NCBI GenBank assembly: GCA_036852015.1
Contig: JAANDG010000301.1
Span: forward strand, 62,001 to 126,000
DNA: 64,000 nucleotides
Origin: Pelodera strongyloides
Taxonomy: Eukaryota; Nematoda; Chromadorea; Rhabditida; Rhabditidae
Direction of reading: 5' to 3'
Within the stretch, counting starts at the first letter, position 1. The number at the start of each line of letters is the position of its first letter. The translations under genes were made by a program, and so were the position numbers. The notes under the pieces were generated by a model. It had not been told where the DNA came from. It saw only the letters and a list, made by a program, of their open reading frames with translations, and made no database searches. Of this stretch, positions 13,201 through 26,899 are shown piece after piece.

Positions 13201-16200
13201 AGTTTCAAACAATTTTTATCTTCAAGAAGCTTCATCCACATTTTCGGATAGTTCGACTGATTCTGTAATATTTTACTGTAAAGGCATGATTTCCTAACCA
13301 CAATCTCGTGGGCCGCTGACAAATTTGTATCTTTTCTTTGAAAGTGTTCTCGCTTCTTTTGTTCGACACACGGCGAAACCAATGATTCACATACATTTCA
13401 AAGCGTTCAACCCGTAATTTAGTTGCTTTGGGAACGGTTCTTTTAAACGTTGTTCCACTCATCTGGTGTTTCCTCCGTTGAAAATTGGCATGCGCGTAGT
13501 GTGTAATTACGGAGATAATTGTTACCTGTTGGCGATTGTAGGGACCTTTTGTTCGTGAGGTAATCTGTTTCACGTTGACGATATAGATGATTTCTGGAAC
13601 AAGCGTTTATATGCAGTTTCTCAAAGAGTTTGTATCAGTAGCGAAAGGTGCGAAAGATAAGGCTGGAGCATTAGCACGTGCCATAGACAAGTAATTCGTA
13701 TCTAACATTACCTTTTTACGTTAAAATGTCTGATGCGCGTTTTCTTGGCCTTATTCACCTGCTGCCAATTACTAATTACACATTATTTAAGTGATTACCT
13801 GGATTTGCTTCTGTTGCCTTCCATTGAAGTTTAACGGAGCTCTGTGACAGAATATCTGCGGTAAAATCAAGCGGTGGCAGGAGCTGGTCTTGGGATACAG
13901 GCCGCCCATCAACCACTATCTAAAGTAGCTATTCAATAATGACGTCGCATCATTTAAAGGAATGAGCGGAATATTTGAATATGCAGCGTATTTTCTACAA
14001 TCACAGTGATAACTATATATGATATACCTCGCATTATTTCTAATAGTGATTTACCTTACTTCAAAATTTTTACATCCTCGGTGACTGAAAGGGGAACGAA
14101 CCATGTGGTCTTTTAAACTTGAATGCACTTCAAGACTTTTTATTCTGTCTAAATTTCAAAGAGTAATGTTAATTGATCTGACGCGCTTGCTTTCCGATCT
14201 ACGAATGAGCCCTTTTTGTCTCTCAGGTTCCTGTAAATGTTGTACGAGTTGCAGCTTAAATATCAAAAAACGACCATGGGCGTCTTTTTTCAGTGAAATT
14301 AATGTTTTTCTCGTTTGAACGTTTTTTTTTCATCTGCTTGCCTGTTGGATCCAATTTACCTACCCACCACCTTACCGTGTATGTCTCCTCCTTAACATAT
14401 TTATTCAAAAGTAATGCTTATTTATTTCTAATCAAACCTCCCTTTGCTTCTAAGTATTGCAACCGTAAAGTTCAAATTTCGGTAAAAAAGGAAGCATTCT
14501 TTCTTATTTTTTCCTATCGAGTGTCACGTGCCAAGTTTCACGCCTCCGCTGTATTTTCATAATTAGTCTTCGATATTTTTTAATGGTGAAAGAATTGACT
14601 TTTTTAATTACCGCTTCACCATTGAGACAATTGCCAAAAGTTTTGCGCGTTATGTAGTTTTTCAAAATGATATTGCTGCACATGAATGAAAGAGATCCGG
14701 TGTAGTAGTTTATGAATTATTGTATTGTTTCGAGCGTATATTTTTATCCGCCTGGAGAGGGGAGCGGGAGAGAATTTCGAAACCCGTGCTACGGAAACTG
14801 TGATACGAGTTGGTTTTGTCATTTTATGTTTTTGCTGTTGTTGCTTAATAAATACAAACAATTGATAACACACCCTCTTTCCAACTTGTATAATAAGGGG
14901 ATGGCTCCAATCCTCATTGGTTCGGTCATCAGCACGAACCTGAATGGGAAAGTAAACAAATTACTGATTTAACTTAATCAGTGTTGTAATAAAAATGGAG
15001 CACTGATTCGATTCCGCGTCTTTCGATTGCCGATTCACTAAACATTTCACTATAATGCAATCGATGTCCATCAGATAATCGCAAAGCGCTACGATCTTCA
15101 TTAAGTTGACTTCCGCCCGTCATCTACTGGTGTTTTGAGGCACTCAAGGCAAATATTCACTTTGTCTGGTTTTCGTGAAAGACTTTGATGAACCCTTGAG
15201 ATAGCCTTTGAGATAGTTGTAGCAACCATATATACTCGCAAACCTCATCCCCGCTACCTTACGTTTAGCGGCACCAACTTTGTAAATTCTCACTCAGCAC
15301 TATCGGCCGGAATTTGGGATAGTAAGTGGATTTGTCAGGATTTTTTGGCTTAACAATCCAAATAGATAAATATAGATTTTCATTTTCAACTTGTTATACC
15401 TGAAGTTCCACATTGGCGTTATTCCGCAGTTCTTCTGCATCCAGTTTCCAAAGTGGATGTCTTGTCCTGACATAATGCCAATGAGCAGAGTTGTCCATGG
15501 TTCGATATCTCACCATAAACGGGACATCTAAAACAGCAGTACAGTTACATCCACCTTTCCTTGTAGTTGTGCTGAACTGAATGAGCTTGCACAATGCTTA
15601 TTAATATCCTGGCATTCATGTTTACCGTAGTCAATATTTCAACCTTAGCATCTCGGGATGACAAGTTGCATTCTATGAGAACATCCCTTAGTTTTTGCCT
15701 GTTCTGTTGATATATTTCCTATAAGGCAATCGTTCCTTTGGGTATTCTTAATATACTAATTGTATTCGCCTTTCCTTTTCTTTAACAGGATTTTCGTAAT
15801 TGAGGCTTCTATTCAAAAGAAGAATGCATAAAAATGAGGCTTGAAAACATAACAATTGTTGTTTTCCCTTTTTTTCCATGAGCATAAATTCAATCTTTCT
15901 AATTGCACGATGGAATTAGCATCCTCTAAATAGTTATTTATTTGCAATAGAGATGAGTATAAATACAACAAAAGTCTTGGACAAAACAATGCTCATTTGC
16001 TATTTTTTTCATGTTATTTATTCCAATGCATTTTCACAATAAATACTGTAGCTTGACTGACACGCATTTCTTAAATTATAATATGGCTTTTAATTAATTG
16101 GTCGACATTTTCATTCACTATTCTTTAATTATCCAAATACACAAATTAAAATTTGTTAGTGTTTTTAATTTTCCACACGTCCTTCAGTGAAATTACCGGA

Positions 16201-16726
16201 TCTGGTAGAATATGACCGATCGTTATAGGGGTGTCCCATGGACCGCCCACATCTATTGGGCAGACATTTGCAAATGCTTTTTTATGATGGCCAGAATATT
16301 ACGCTCCTCCCGCCTTCCCTTCTCCAGCTATTCACATATACGGTAGAGCAAATACATGTTCCTATGCGTCTATAAGAACTAGTTTAGTCAGAGAAGTAGT
16401 CTAGCCGAGTCATCATTCCTTATTTAACTAGATATCAAGAATGAAACTGCATAACAACAGATTCTCACCTTTATGTGGCACCAGCTGCCACTCTGCGAAA
16501 ATCGAGTTTTGCGAAGGATCAAAACGGGCTCGAAGACCATGTATTCCACTGTGACTAATTGGAAGAGCACTGCTGATAGACAACTAAATAATACAGCATG
16601 TGTGTTGTGTTTGTGTAATTTACACCATGAATGCTAGTGAATAAGCTGGGGAAAAAACAGTTTGCTTTGATAAATTTCAAAGACACTTACAAGTGTTAAG
16701 CATGAGAGTAACAAAACGCGTCTCAT
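7280..16726 (-). CDS. Secreted protein with five fibronectin type III domains
   Basis: Exons (minus, 5' to 3'): 16726-16691, 16583-16469, 15527-15400, 14939-14874, 13919-13799, 13593-13526, 13192-13057, 11650-11534, 11156-11057, 10452-10364, 10292-10211, 10032-9978, 9356-9191, 8064-7945, 7836-7760, 7667-7544 and 7416-7280. They sum to 1737 nt, giving 578 aa. The ATG lies one base after a TTACGTTAG acceptor. Residues 1-18 (MRRVLLLSCLTLLSISSA) are a signal peptide. Five FN3 domains follow (about 26-115, 116-223, 224-326, 327-427, 428-535). Each shows a B-strand Trp (EWQ, QWK, TWD, QWV, RWS), and most show the E-F L.P..Y pattern (e.g. LEPGERYEM, LRPGSNYFI). A 40-residue basic tail ends the protein. 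I see no transmembrane segment or GPI signal, so it is probably extracellular. Introns are long (to 2.9 kb). The weakest boundaries are the donors at 11056 (gttggt) and 7759 (gtgaaa). I do not recognise a named orthologue. Confidence 0.75.
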
Positions 16727-19700
16727 GCTAACGTAAGGTGTTGGAATGTTGAGGAAGATTGGCTCGACAATGTAGCGATTCGAGTGTTTCCCTCAAAGCA
16801 AAGCGTTTGCCCTTTAACGCTTATCAGAAAGTAAGAACCGCCTAATGGCCGGCACCGCCAGGCACACTGATGCTGAAATAACAAGCGTCGGCATTCTAAG
16901 CTCTGAGATTTGATCGGTAACTGATAGTGGTAAGGTGCACAACAAGCATAGCGATCGCGATCTGCAGAGCTTTTGAGACATAGGTTGTTCACGATTCGTT
17001 CAAAATTGACGCGGTCACAAAAAATATGCATATTTCGTGGTCTTATGCTAATTTTGGTTTTTTTTCGTAATGCTTACTTGCCTGCACGATTATATATTGG
17101 GGGAAACGAAATTCTGTTGTCCCGCAATTACGGGGGATGTGTTGTGAGCGCGTACGAAAGGCGAGCAAGCACGAAGAACGTGAATACAAAATTCACAAGT
17201 TCCCTCCCACTACCGATGTCAGACTTTTCATCCGCAAATATTGTTATAATAGAATCAGCACGACGATGCCGATGTCTTGCAGAGTAGTCGAAATTTATAT
17301 AAGTTTTAAAGATACGAGTTGTGGTTCATGCACTCAAAATGCTTGATACTGAGAAAAGGTTAAGCTGGTCGGCACTTTTCGCATGACTTTCATGTTCATT
17401 ATACTGCATCTACTTCATTCTCCAGCTGGTTATCAACGTTGATAGTGAACGTGCTGCTCTCCGTGACGGAAATAGTGCACTCACTTGCTTTTGATAAATG
17501 AATGCAATTCCTAGATAAAGATGTTTACAAACAGAATAGTGCACTGCCTCAAGCTCCATCAAATGTCAACAATGCTTTTATCGTTCCGTATGCATTGCGA
17601 TGTGCATTGAAGGGTATATTGAATGCTAATTAGAGACGAATTTAGTTTTGAAAATCCCCTCTTGTCTCTCTGACGGGTGAATTTTAAAGTAGCCGCATCT
17701 CAGTATCGCGCATAGAAGGTATAAAAGAACCGGAAAACTATAAATTTCCTTTATATGTAAGCTCAATTAAGCTTTAAGATTACACATGGCGACGAACTCA
17801 AAGGTCTGGACCATCTCGTCGAAATACAAAGTCCAATGTGACTGAAACTTGAATGAATTGAAATTATTCCACCAATTTTTCCACAGTGTTAAGAATAGAA
17901 ACTTATTCTCATCGGTAGTTGACTCCTGTGCTAAAGTGGAAGTAGCAAGCTAATCCATTCGGTGACTAATCATCATCATAACGTCAATACCATTGTTGTC
18001 GTTCTATTGGTGTTTTACATAGCATATACGCATTTCTTATACTGCTGATGAAGCACAGGCTGGATGTTGTTATGCTTCATGCGCAATATAATCCTCTATT
18101 TCTATGCGTACACTAAGTGTACGATGCTGTCCGTTCCCTTCTACAAGAGTGATATTAGGAAATTCAAGTAGATCGTCTTTCCTACGGACAAATTTGAATG
18201 AATAATTTAGCTTTGTGCCTAGGCCAATTTTAGTAATTACCATGATTCGCAGTAGTTTGACCTAATAAAATAAAATACACTCCATCAAAAACCTCGTTAT
18301 TTAATTGCACTTTACAACTAAAGTCTCAGACCTTTTTTTATGGTCTTATATAGTGCCAGACCAGTTCATCGACATAATAATTACGGAAAAAACAGCCTAA
18401 GTGCTCCTGGCACCTGTCAGTGCTGAAGTTCACAACTATGTGTTCTACTCTGTCATTAATTATTTATTAACAGCACCCACAAAAACTGGACACTTCAATG
18501 TTGCGAACCTTTTCATCTTTTTTTTTTGCTGTCATCTGCCTTAATGAACCTTTTCAGAATAATCATACGCATATACCCTCCGTTAGTCCAGTTTTTATTC
18601 CACTAATATTTTAATGATCATTGAGCACAGCATAATGACGCATAAGAACTCTTCAGCTTTTAAAACATTCATATGCATATATACTTGAATACCTTTTGCT
18701 TTCATGATTTCCTCTTTGCCTATCACTTGTGAAATTAACGACGGTATTTCCAACGAGTAGATATATAAGTCATGAATCATTTCCCCCGAAAAGTAACCAC
18801 TTACAGTAATACTGTAATTAACTGTTACATTTCATTTTTTTCCTTCCCGGATGTCAGTCGTTTCCCAGATATTTTGCAATAATTATGCACTCTTTGATGT
18901 GTGAAACAGTTTTAGTTCTCAGAATTTTATGTCAAACGTGGGAATCAAAATAATAGTGCAAAACTTACTTTCTTGCACCAAGTTGGAAAAATGGACGATC
19001 ACACTTTTTAATCATAGCTAAACTTTACAACATTCGAATACACCCACTTTTCCTTACTGTGCCCGAACAATGTCTTTGTGAAATTTTTGATAGTACTTAA
19101 CAATTTTGCAATGTAGTTTGTTTCGTGTTCCCAAATCTGTTCAGCGATCAAACTTTTCTAATCAGATAACACACTTATTTCCAATATCCTAGAAAAATAA
19201 TCAAAAAGTTTAATATTTTTAGATTAACATTACCGCAATGCAGTTCTTTTTTGAGTTTTTCTCATCACTTCTCGTGTTCATTCTCATTATCAATTATTGA
19301 AGCAACACACTACAAGGCAATATAGAACGTAATCCAGACGCAATCAGCAAACATCTATCCGTTTAAAAGCTCAGGCCCACGTACTAAACGTTTGCCCCCA
19401 ATGTTTCTGTGATAAATCTCCCAGATTACTCAAACGTGGCTGCGAAAACCGCTTTGCATACTATGCAAAATTGGGGAAGTTATTTTCAAAAAAAGATCCT
19501 CGCAATCAGAAACGAACCGCAGTTCGAGCTTGAGCCTAAAATACAATGTGTTGCATAGCAAGAGGTTCTCTATATTGATTTAATCGATGTTTACGTATTC
19601 TTTTGGGTTTTCAACGGTTTTCAACCCGTTGCACGTCCACAAACCCGTGTTTTAGTAATCTGGGAGTACAAGCCACAGTTCCAGTTAGTCATGCATCGAT

Positions 19701-22700
19701 ATTTAACTCGGAAGTTCACGAAATGAAAGATTGGATTGCGCTTATGGTTAGATATGACAATCTAGATCAAAACATACTGTTCACTAGAATATAATTGATT
19801 TCAAGCTCAGGTCCTTTCCCTTACATGTATTTCAGCTTATGTAAATTTGGCAATCCGTACTTATCCACATAGATTTGCCGTAATAACACGAAACATGTGT
19901 TTTAGAGTCTGTGGGGGATGCTACTGTGTTATGATTTAATTGTAATATTCACTTTGATATATTGCTTGCTAATACTAATTGCCGTTCCCTTCCGGAAATT
20001 ACACTGCGGAACGAATTGTGTTGCCAAGGAAATCGGCAATCTGGTTGCTCATTGAAAAACAACTAATTCGGAAAAGCCATTAAATGGGCATTTTTGAGCG
20101 GCTCATCAGTCAGGGATATGAGCCTCCTTAGCATATGGGCGGCATTGGACAACGAGCTGTTTGTTACTTCGGCAATATGTTATGGCCTAGACACTTTCGC
20201 CGCATGTTTCGATAATTTATTTCCGACCCACGTTGACTCTTGGAGCCGGTGATATAGAATACGGTAATCTCTGGGATTTTACGCTTTTTGATAATGAAAA
20301 ATCTTATGAGCGATTTGGTGACTTTTGATAATCTTCCTACACCCGGACATAATAGGGTCACATTTTAACATTTGATTTGAGGCTATTTCCAAGATATTCT
20401 ATGAAGTATACGTCAGCCAAGGACGTCAGAAACAATTAATAAAGTCTTTAAGTTTCTGTCTACTTCTTTCCCCATGCGGTTTAGGCCACATTTGTAAAAG
20501 CGTCTGGCATATGGTCAATGACCCTTTCTCGACCACTCAGTTATATAGCATATGTAAAGCAAAAACTTTTCACTTTCTTGTTGTTTTTCCTCTTTTCATT
20601 TTCGTAAAAAAACTGGCTAAACCGCATTGCATACCTATAGATGTTTAATATACATACACGTTCTTATACATTGGACCTTAATGGAGGATGACTTAAAAGT
20701 GAAGGGTTTATCATCAGCTTATTCCACACTAATTAGAAAGACTACCGTTCCGTCAAGCGTAAAACACGCGAATGCCACAAAGAAGCGTTCGTTCAATTGT
20801 AATTGGACTTTCTTCAGTTCGTCTGTGTGGTTTGCAACTACATGTAAAGGAACACATTCTCAAAAAGACTTGCTTTGAAAGCAGCCATAACACGGTTGCA
20901 TAATGTGTCCTTGCACATTGAACGTAGAGAGCTTGGACGTTTTATTATTATTATTACTGTGCATGTAGCTACATGTTTTTAAGAAGTCTTGTCAGTACGC
21001 TACGCGTAAGCGGGAATATAGCAATTTTCCGCTTGCGTGATTGCTTTAAAATAAAATTTATATCTATTCTGACAAACAATGAGAGAATTGTGTTTTTGTC
21101 TTCAGACGCAGAGTCCTACATAGCATTTGTTCAAAGTTTAAGCATATATTATCCATGCATGTAAAATTGTTCGAAAGTGCATGATGTACTATGTAGTATA
21201 AAATTGCGTTGTCGGAAGGCAGTAATGATCTTACTCTCCTCGTAGGCAGAGTCATGTATCAAAATCAGAAAAGTGCCGTCAAAACCTTGACCTCAGCTTA
21301 CAATAAGAGGAACATAAAGTTCGAATATTACAAGAGCATGCACAATTTTTTGCCTAATGCGACGCCAGACATGGAGGATAATGTCCGGTAGCATTATTAT
21401 TTAATCGGTAAAACATTAATATGCATTTTTTTGCAAAGTAATTTAGCTCTTCAAACGATAAGCGATCATCTCTGATTAGCATGAAAAAGTGCGTTTTGGT
21501 GGTTGATCACAGTGTGCATATGTAAATAACAAACCTCTTGCAAGTGCTTCATACTATCTAATACTACAAAGACTGGCGTTCTGATGGACCAAACCTATGG
21601 TTCAACATGTTGCAGTGTGTGGATTGTATCCATTCAATTACGAGAATACAGTACACCTTTGTTCCGAACACGCTTACACGTTTTTACTATGGCATGATTC
21701 AACACATAATTCCAGTTTCTATGTAGTATTATACAAAAATCTTTTTTTTTTAGCAATTCTGAATAAAAGAGGCACTTCATACATCTGCTCGTAACTGCAA
21801 CCAGTGCAAACCACAAAAGAAAAGATAGCCTCCAGGCTTGTAACTGACATGCAATTTTTAATTTTTATCTCTTCCTGTCCGTTGTCACGTTTGTATTTTT
21901 TTCTAGAAACGGTGAAGCGACGAGTCACTTAAACATTTATTTTGTATCTCATTTCACAAGTAAACTCGTAAGCTCTACTTCCATTCTTGGGCAAAATTTG
22001 TCAATTATTTTAGCATAGTCACTAAATGATGATAATTCATGGTTCAATCTTTGGTAATCCCATCTTATTGCTTGAGAAAATAAACAGTTACTGTGGAACC
22101 AAGAGCTTACAAGCAACAACAGTTATACGAAAAACCGTAAACTTCCTTTTAGTGAAAAAAAATGCTGACAGTTCTGAAAGGATGAACAATTCATCATATC
22201 AAATGTTGCCAATCACTTGTAGAGACGTTTATACATATTTCTCATTCTCCGGTGAGATAAATTAACCATCCTTTTATTACTGCTTACAAACTACACTCGG
22301 GAACGAATGGAAATGTTGTAGACATGCTTGAGTGCACTGTTTCATTGTTGTTCGATATTTTTAATATTTACGACAGCTTAAAAATGTTATTTAGAAATGC
22401 GTGGTACGTGATGAAAGCACGTCTGCACTTGAGTGGGTTTACCTAAACATTATGCTTCTAAATAACCGACTACAATTAGTTGCACTATTCTGACGATGAG
22501 CATCGAGGTTAATCACAATTTATACTGCGAAACCATTCAATATGATTTTATTTTCGTGGTATGTGTTTTTGACAAAAAGCGGACTTGTTTTCGGATGCTT
22601 TTTTTGTTTTTCCTAATTCTCTTTTCGCTTTACTTAAGCATTGGCAAATTAACATCTTTAGTAATTGTCCGTATGTGTTTTAGTGTCAGTCGCAGTATGC

Positions 22701-23627
22701 TCCTCGTGCATTATACATCGACGTTTTATTTATTTATTTATTTTTAATTTCAATTTTTCTATAAAAAGGCACTAATGTATGAAGCATATATTCTTGCTGA
22801 TTAATCCTGCGATAGAAAATAAATATTTTTAGTAACAATGCTCGTTGTTGCTCTAACACTATAGTAGTTGATAATAATGTATTTTACTGTCTCGGGGACA
22901 AATTGAAATTGATTCTAAATGTAAGATTGTATGCATAACGTTAGTTTTACGAAACAGACAAAATTTGCAAACTTTGTGTGGTGGGTGGAACTTTGATTTA
23001 AAATGTTGATTTGCTCTATCGTTTCGTCTACGGTATGCTTTGAATGTCTACGACTTTCATTCATAAGTACATAAACTGCGCCTGGAGAATTGCAAATTCC
23101 AAGAAGTGCGGTAAAATTAAAACAGCAAGAGGAAACGTGTGTTTTGAATCGAATGCTTATTATTACAATGAAAAAAGTGCATCATGAAGAAGATAGAAAA
23201 CATTTCGTACAGTCCCACAACTCCCACAGTCCCTCGGAAGGTGGTATTCGCATTTTTTGCAGCAAAATAGGGCAATGTTACTTACTGATGGTCATCTACT
23301 GTGACCGAGGCCTTCAATTGGAGATTTTAAGCAAAACATACCGATAATTGACATTGTTAAACATAATATTACATTGTCACAGAAAATTGTCTTCGAGGTC
23401 TTGACCATAATTGACTGTCATATGTTCTGTCTACCTTCCAATATTTGATTGAATTGCGTGGTGTTTTTTTTTCAAACACTCCTTGTTATGTTGTGTTTGG
23501 AAAAACGTTGTTCTTTTGCTTGTGCGCTGCTACACATGTAGTCTGTTCGTATTACAACCCAATAAGGGTGTTTTCTTGAATATTTTGATTGACTGACTTA
23601 TAAATAATCATATGTTACAAAAAACAG
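16727..23627. other. Gene-free stretch, about 6.9 kb
   Basis: The region lies between the divergent starts of the FN3 gene (minus) and the receptor gene (plus), so it must contain both promoters. Open frames here are under about 105 codons, with no domain-like pattern and no convincing splice pairs. I see no transposon ends or tandem arrays. Confidence 0.45.
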
Positions 23628-25871
23628 ATGTCACTGAATGATTCACATGATCAAGTACAAGTAAACGGCACTGAATTGTTTCTTCTGGAACCGACGACTT
23701 CTGAAATAATCGAAATGTTCTATCAGCTCACATTCTTTATGATTGGTACGCCGGTCAACGTGTGGGCGTTCATGCGCACGACGAGGTGGGAATCGTCTTT
23801 TTTTTTCGGATTAATCTATTCTTTTGATTGTTTCAACTAAAGAAGGTGCCTACCACAAGAACGTCTCATTCGATTGTTTAGGAATATTCGCGAGGGTGGC
23901 GTGGAATCGCGGCTAGTCAAATTGAGCCGTCAGCTCCTTATTGCGCACATAATTGTTCTGTTCGTTTATGGAGTATGGAGAAGTTACTGGTTCTTTAATA
24001 TCGTCTGGGTTCAAGGTCTGTTGTTTTTGGCATTGGGATATTGACGATATATTTTGACAAGTTTCAGATCAGTGACCAAACGTCATAGTTTTTTTCAAAC
24101 CCCCTACTACGAATCAAATCATCACATTATCCACTGACTCAACCAGTCCCGGAATAAAGTTATCCTCGGGAATGTGATCGATCAATTTTATTGTTGAATG
24201 TTAGTGGTATTCTATCTACTTTAGGTGATGTCATGTGTAAAATCTACTCGTTCTGCTGTGCTCTTCCTTTCCATCTTTGGTCAAATATGGTCGCGGCTAT
24301 TGCAGTGGACATGCTCTTCTGTATCACGTATGTTTTATTCCTACATCCTGTTGATTGACGACGCAGACATACAGCATACACCAAGGTGAAACGAATACAT
24401 TGCGAAGCTGTGCAATGGCAGTTGGCTCATAGCAGTTGACTCACACATGTTAAACATTAATTTGAGCCAAGCTGAAGTGAACATGCATAATCATCATTCT
24501 CATAACTAGTCTAATAAAAATGTCATTCTTAGTCGGCCGTTGAGCAGCTACCGCACTGAAGCAAACAGGGTCAATTGGCTAATTGGTATGGCCTGGTTAT
24601 TCGCGATTCTGTGCGCATCGCCGATGATTTTTCTTCGAGGAGCAGTGCCGCTTCAGACATTCAATAACAAGTCTCTCGAACAATGTTATCCATTGTTTGA
24701 TGTATGTTATTTAATTTTGTAGAAAAATAAAGAAATACAATGGTATCGATTATACCCATGTAGGTGAAAACCGAAGTCATTAAATATTATGTCCTAATAA
24801 CTAGCTTTTAGTACTATTCACGAGAGCTGCTCCTTGGATTCAACTTTTTCCATGTGATCACGACCTTTTATGTCCCATTAGGAGTAATAATCGTATGCTA
24901 CGCGCTGATCGGTGTCTCGCTCAAGGTGAGAGTTACTGGCTTACATATCACATGTTCATTAGCAGCACTTAGACATTGTCTGCCGCTATCTGATACAATT
25001 GTCAAAAAACATACGGCTAAAGACAATTTCAGAAGCAAATGGCAGAGCGGCGTTTGCTACATGAAGGGACAAGTAAAGATAGCCTCAAACAATCGTCCAC
25101 AAAAGCCCGGTTTTTGAAGGCTACACTGGCAATTATTTGCACATTCTTCTTTACGTGGCTCCCCTATCAGGTGAGAAACCTACCTTGCAACCAGAAAATA
25201 AATGCTTTCGTTAACCGATAAGTTTCTCGAACTGTTATGCGTCACTCCATTACCTCGTATGTTCTCATGTTATTGTATGGGAAAGCAAGGAAAGCAACCG
25301 CGAACGGTTCCGAAAATTAGGTCTTATACAATGCAATGATTATCAAGTACTGTTCCAGATCCTCGCACTTCTTCGAGTAATTTGTGATGAGCACACCTAT
25401 TGTCAATCAATAACCAGCAGACTTTCGTGGTTGCAAGCAATCATAATCGCTAGGTAATTAACATTCCGCTATGATTGTATGAGTTGTTGTCGATGAGTTT
25501 TTACATCACATGCTAATGTCTCTTTAAAAATAACTCGTTTCAGCACATGTATCAATCCGTTCTTGTACCAATTCGGCGTAAAACATAGATCGCGGTGTTC
25601 GGGGAATTGCAGTACTTTAGACAGTGGGACGGCTGTTAAGGTACATTTTCCTTATTTCGTATATACACCCACATCAAGCATATTTCCTAAGAGCCCCTCT
25701 ATTTTATGGTAAGGGAAAGGATCAAATGCTTATTAAGTTCATCAAGTGATTGGAATGTATTTGCAGGTCTATCTTGGAACATCTCAGGCGCGGACAGAAC
25801 CTGTATATGACATGGGCAGGTCTTCCCCCTTAAGCTTTGTGGACAATCATAAAACCTACTCTCTTAACTAA
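23628..25871 (+). CDS. GnRH/AKH-receptor-like neuropeptide GPCR
   Basis: Exons 23628-23785, 23882-24015, 24225-24327, 24533-24701, 24812-24925, 25033-25170, 25359-25453, 25544-25640 and 25767-25871 sum to 1113 nt, giving 370 aa. The ATG directly follows an AAACAG acceptor. The extracellular N-terminus has N-glycosylation sites at N4 and N13. TM1 carries the conserved Asn (N44). TM3 opens with Cys102, which would pair with Cys183 in ECL2. TM4 has Trp153. TM5 has FYVPLG. TM6 ends FFFTWLPY (to 271). TM7 ends NPFLY (308-312). The layout fits the nematode gnrr family of GnRH/adipokinetic-hormone receptor relatives, which couple a peptide ligand to G proteins at the plasma membrane. Two microswitches are odd: the TM2 Asp position reads LLIAHIIVL (His), and the DRY motif is DML (126-128). 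Which gnrr member this is cannot be settled by eye. Confidence 0.8.
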
Positions 25872-26899
25872 GAGACTGAGACTGCTAACATCGTGATTCA
25901 ATCTTGTAATTACTAAAAACGCCTGATGAATATTTGCATAACATTCACCAGTGTAGTTTTTTTTCTCATGCACATGCATTCGAAGAAACTCAGTGATTCT
26001 AATTTTGATTTGAAGAACCATTTTCTTATTTAATTTTACCAGTGCACTCATATTATTTGGCGGTTTATTTTTCTTTTAGTATATTTAATTGTTTTCTATT
26101 AAATTATTCTAATTGCGTGAAGAATACGCTTTTCTGGGTGTGACAAGTGAACTAATAATGTACCATAATATGTATATCCATAATATTTATATTAGCCTCA
26201 CTTTGCGTTTCAGAGTAGCAACTCTTATAATTACAAGCTAAGTTATTTTTGTTAATGAATGCATATCTCGCTTTATTAGTATTATACGGGAGGCAATTAG
26301 TTGTATGTGTCTATAGTCCATCAGTGTAGTTGGTCCATACTGGCCTTTTTGTGCGAACATAAGCTAAAGTATAATATCGTATAATTTATTCGCTCCTCGT
26401 TGTATAATATATAATATGCCATGTCCAAAGAAGAGCCATTCTAGCCAATGAGCTAGTTTGGTGCGCATGTTGTGGCGCGCTTCCAGGTCATATATAAAGC
26501 TTATTGTTAGTATTCGATAGTAGCATGCCGGAGTTCGGTGCATTTCACGCACGTAGCTGGTAGTTTTTTTTAATAATACGTTGTATTTTGCTTTGCACGT
26601 TGTGTGTTTTTCGTGATTATTTTCTAGTGGTTTGCGATGGGCCAAATGTTTTATGCTATCTCTGATAGTGAAGCATTGCGAACTGTGATGTGGTAATAAA
26701 CTAAAAAGAGGAGAATTAAGTATATTACCGCTAAGCACATCACCAATGTCTCAGTTGATAAGAGTTAGATCATTCGCTATTAAGTCCTTATTTATTTGTG
26801 ATGAGTTATTTTCTAGATTACTGTAGGGCGGTCGTGCTAATGTTTTGTGTCATTGAAGGAAGAAATAAATCTTTACTCAAAGTCGAACCATAATACCTG
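25872..26899. other. Intergenic, AT-rich
   Basis: This holds the 3' side of the receptor gene and the left flank of the hAT element. It is strongly AT-rich (runs of TATAAT-like sequence near 26150-26190 and 26400-26420). I see no coding exon in it. Confidence 0.5.

Noticed and set aside
13440..13500. Minus-strand segment with EETPDEWNN that looked like an FN3 exon
   Set aside because: It has no usable acceptor and breaks phase. The segment 13593-13526 fits the FN3 C-strand, has good splice sites and keeps the frame.
16180..16260. Minus-strand stretch with GGPWDTPITIG
   Set aside because: Joining exon 16583-16469 directly to 15527-15400 keeps phase and completes the FN3 domain; this piece has no place in it.
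20973..21391. Cluster of open frames in the 17-23.6 kb gap
   Set aside because: Short, overlapping on both strands, no domain pattern and no splice partners.
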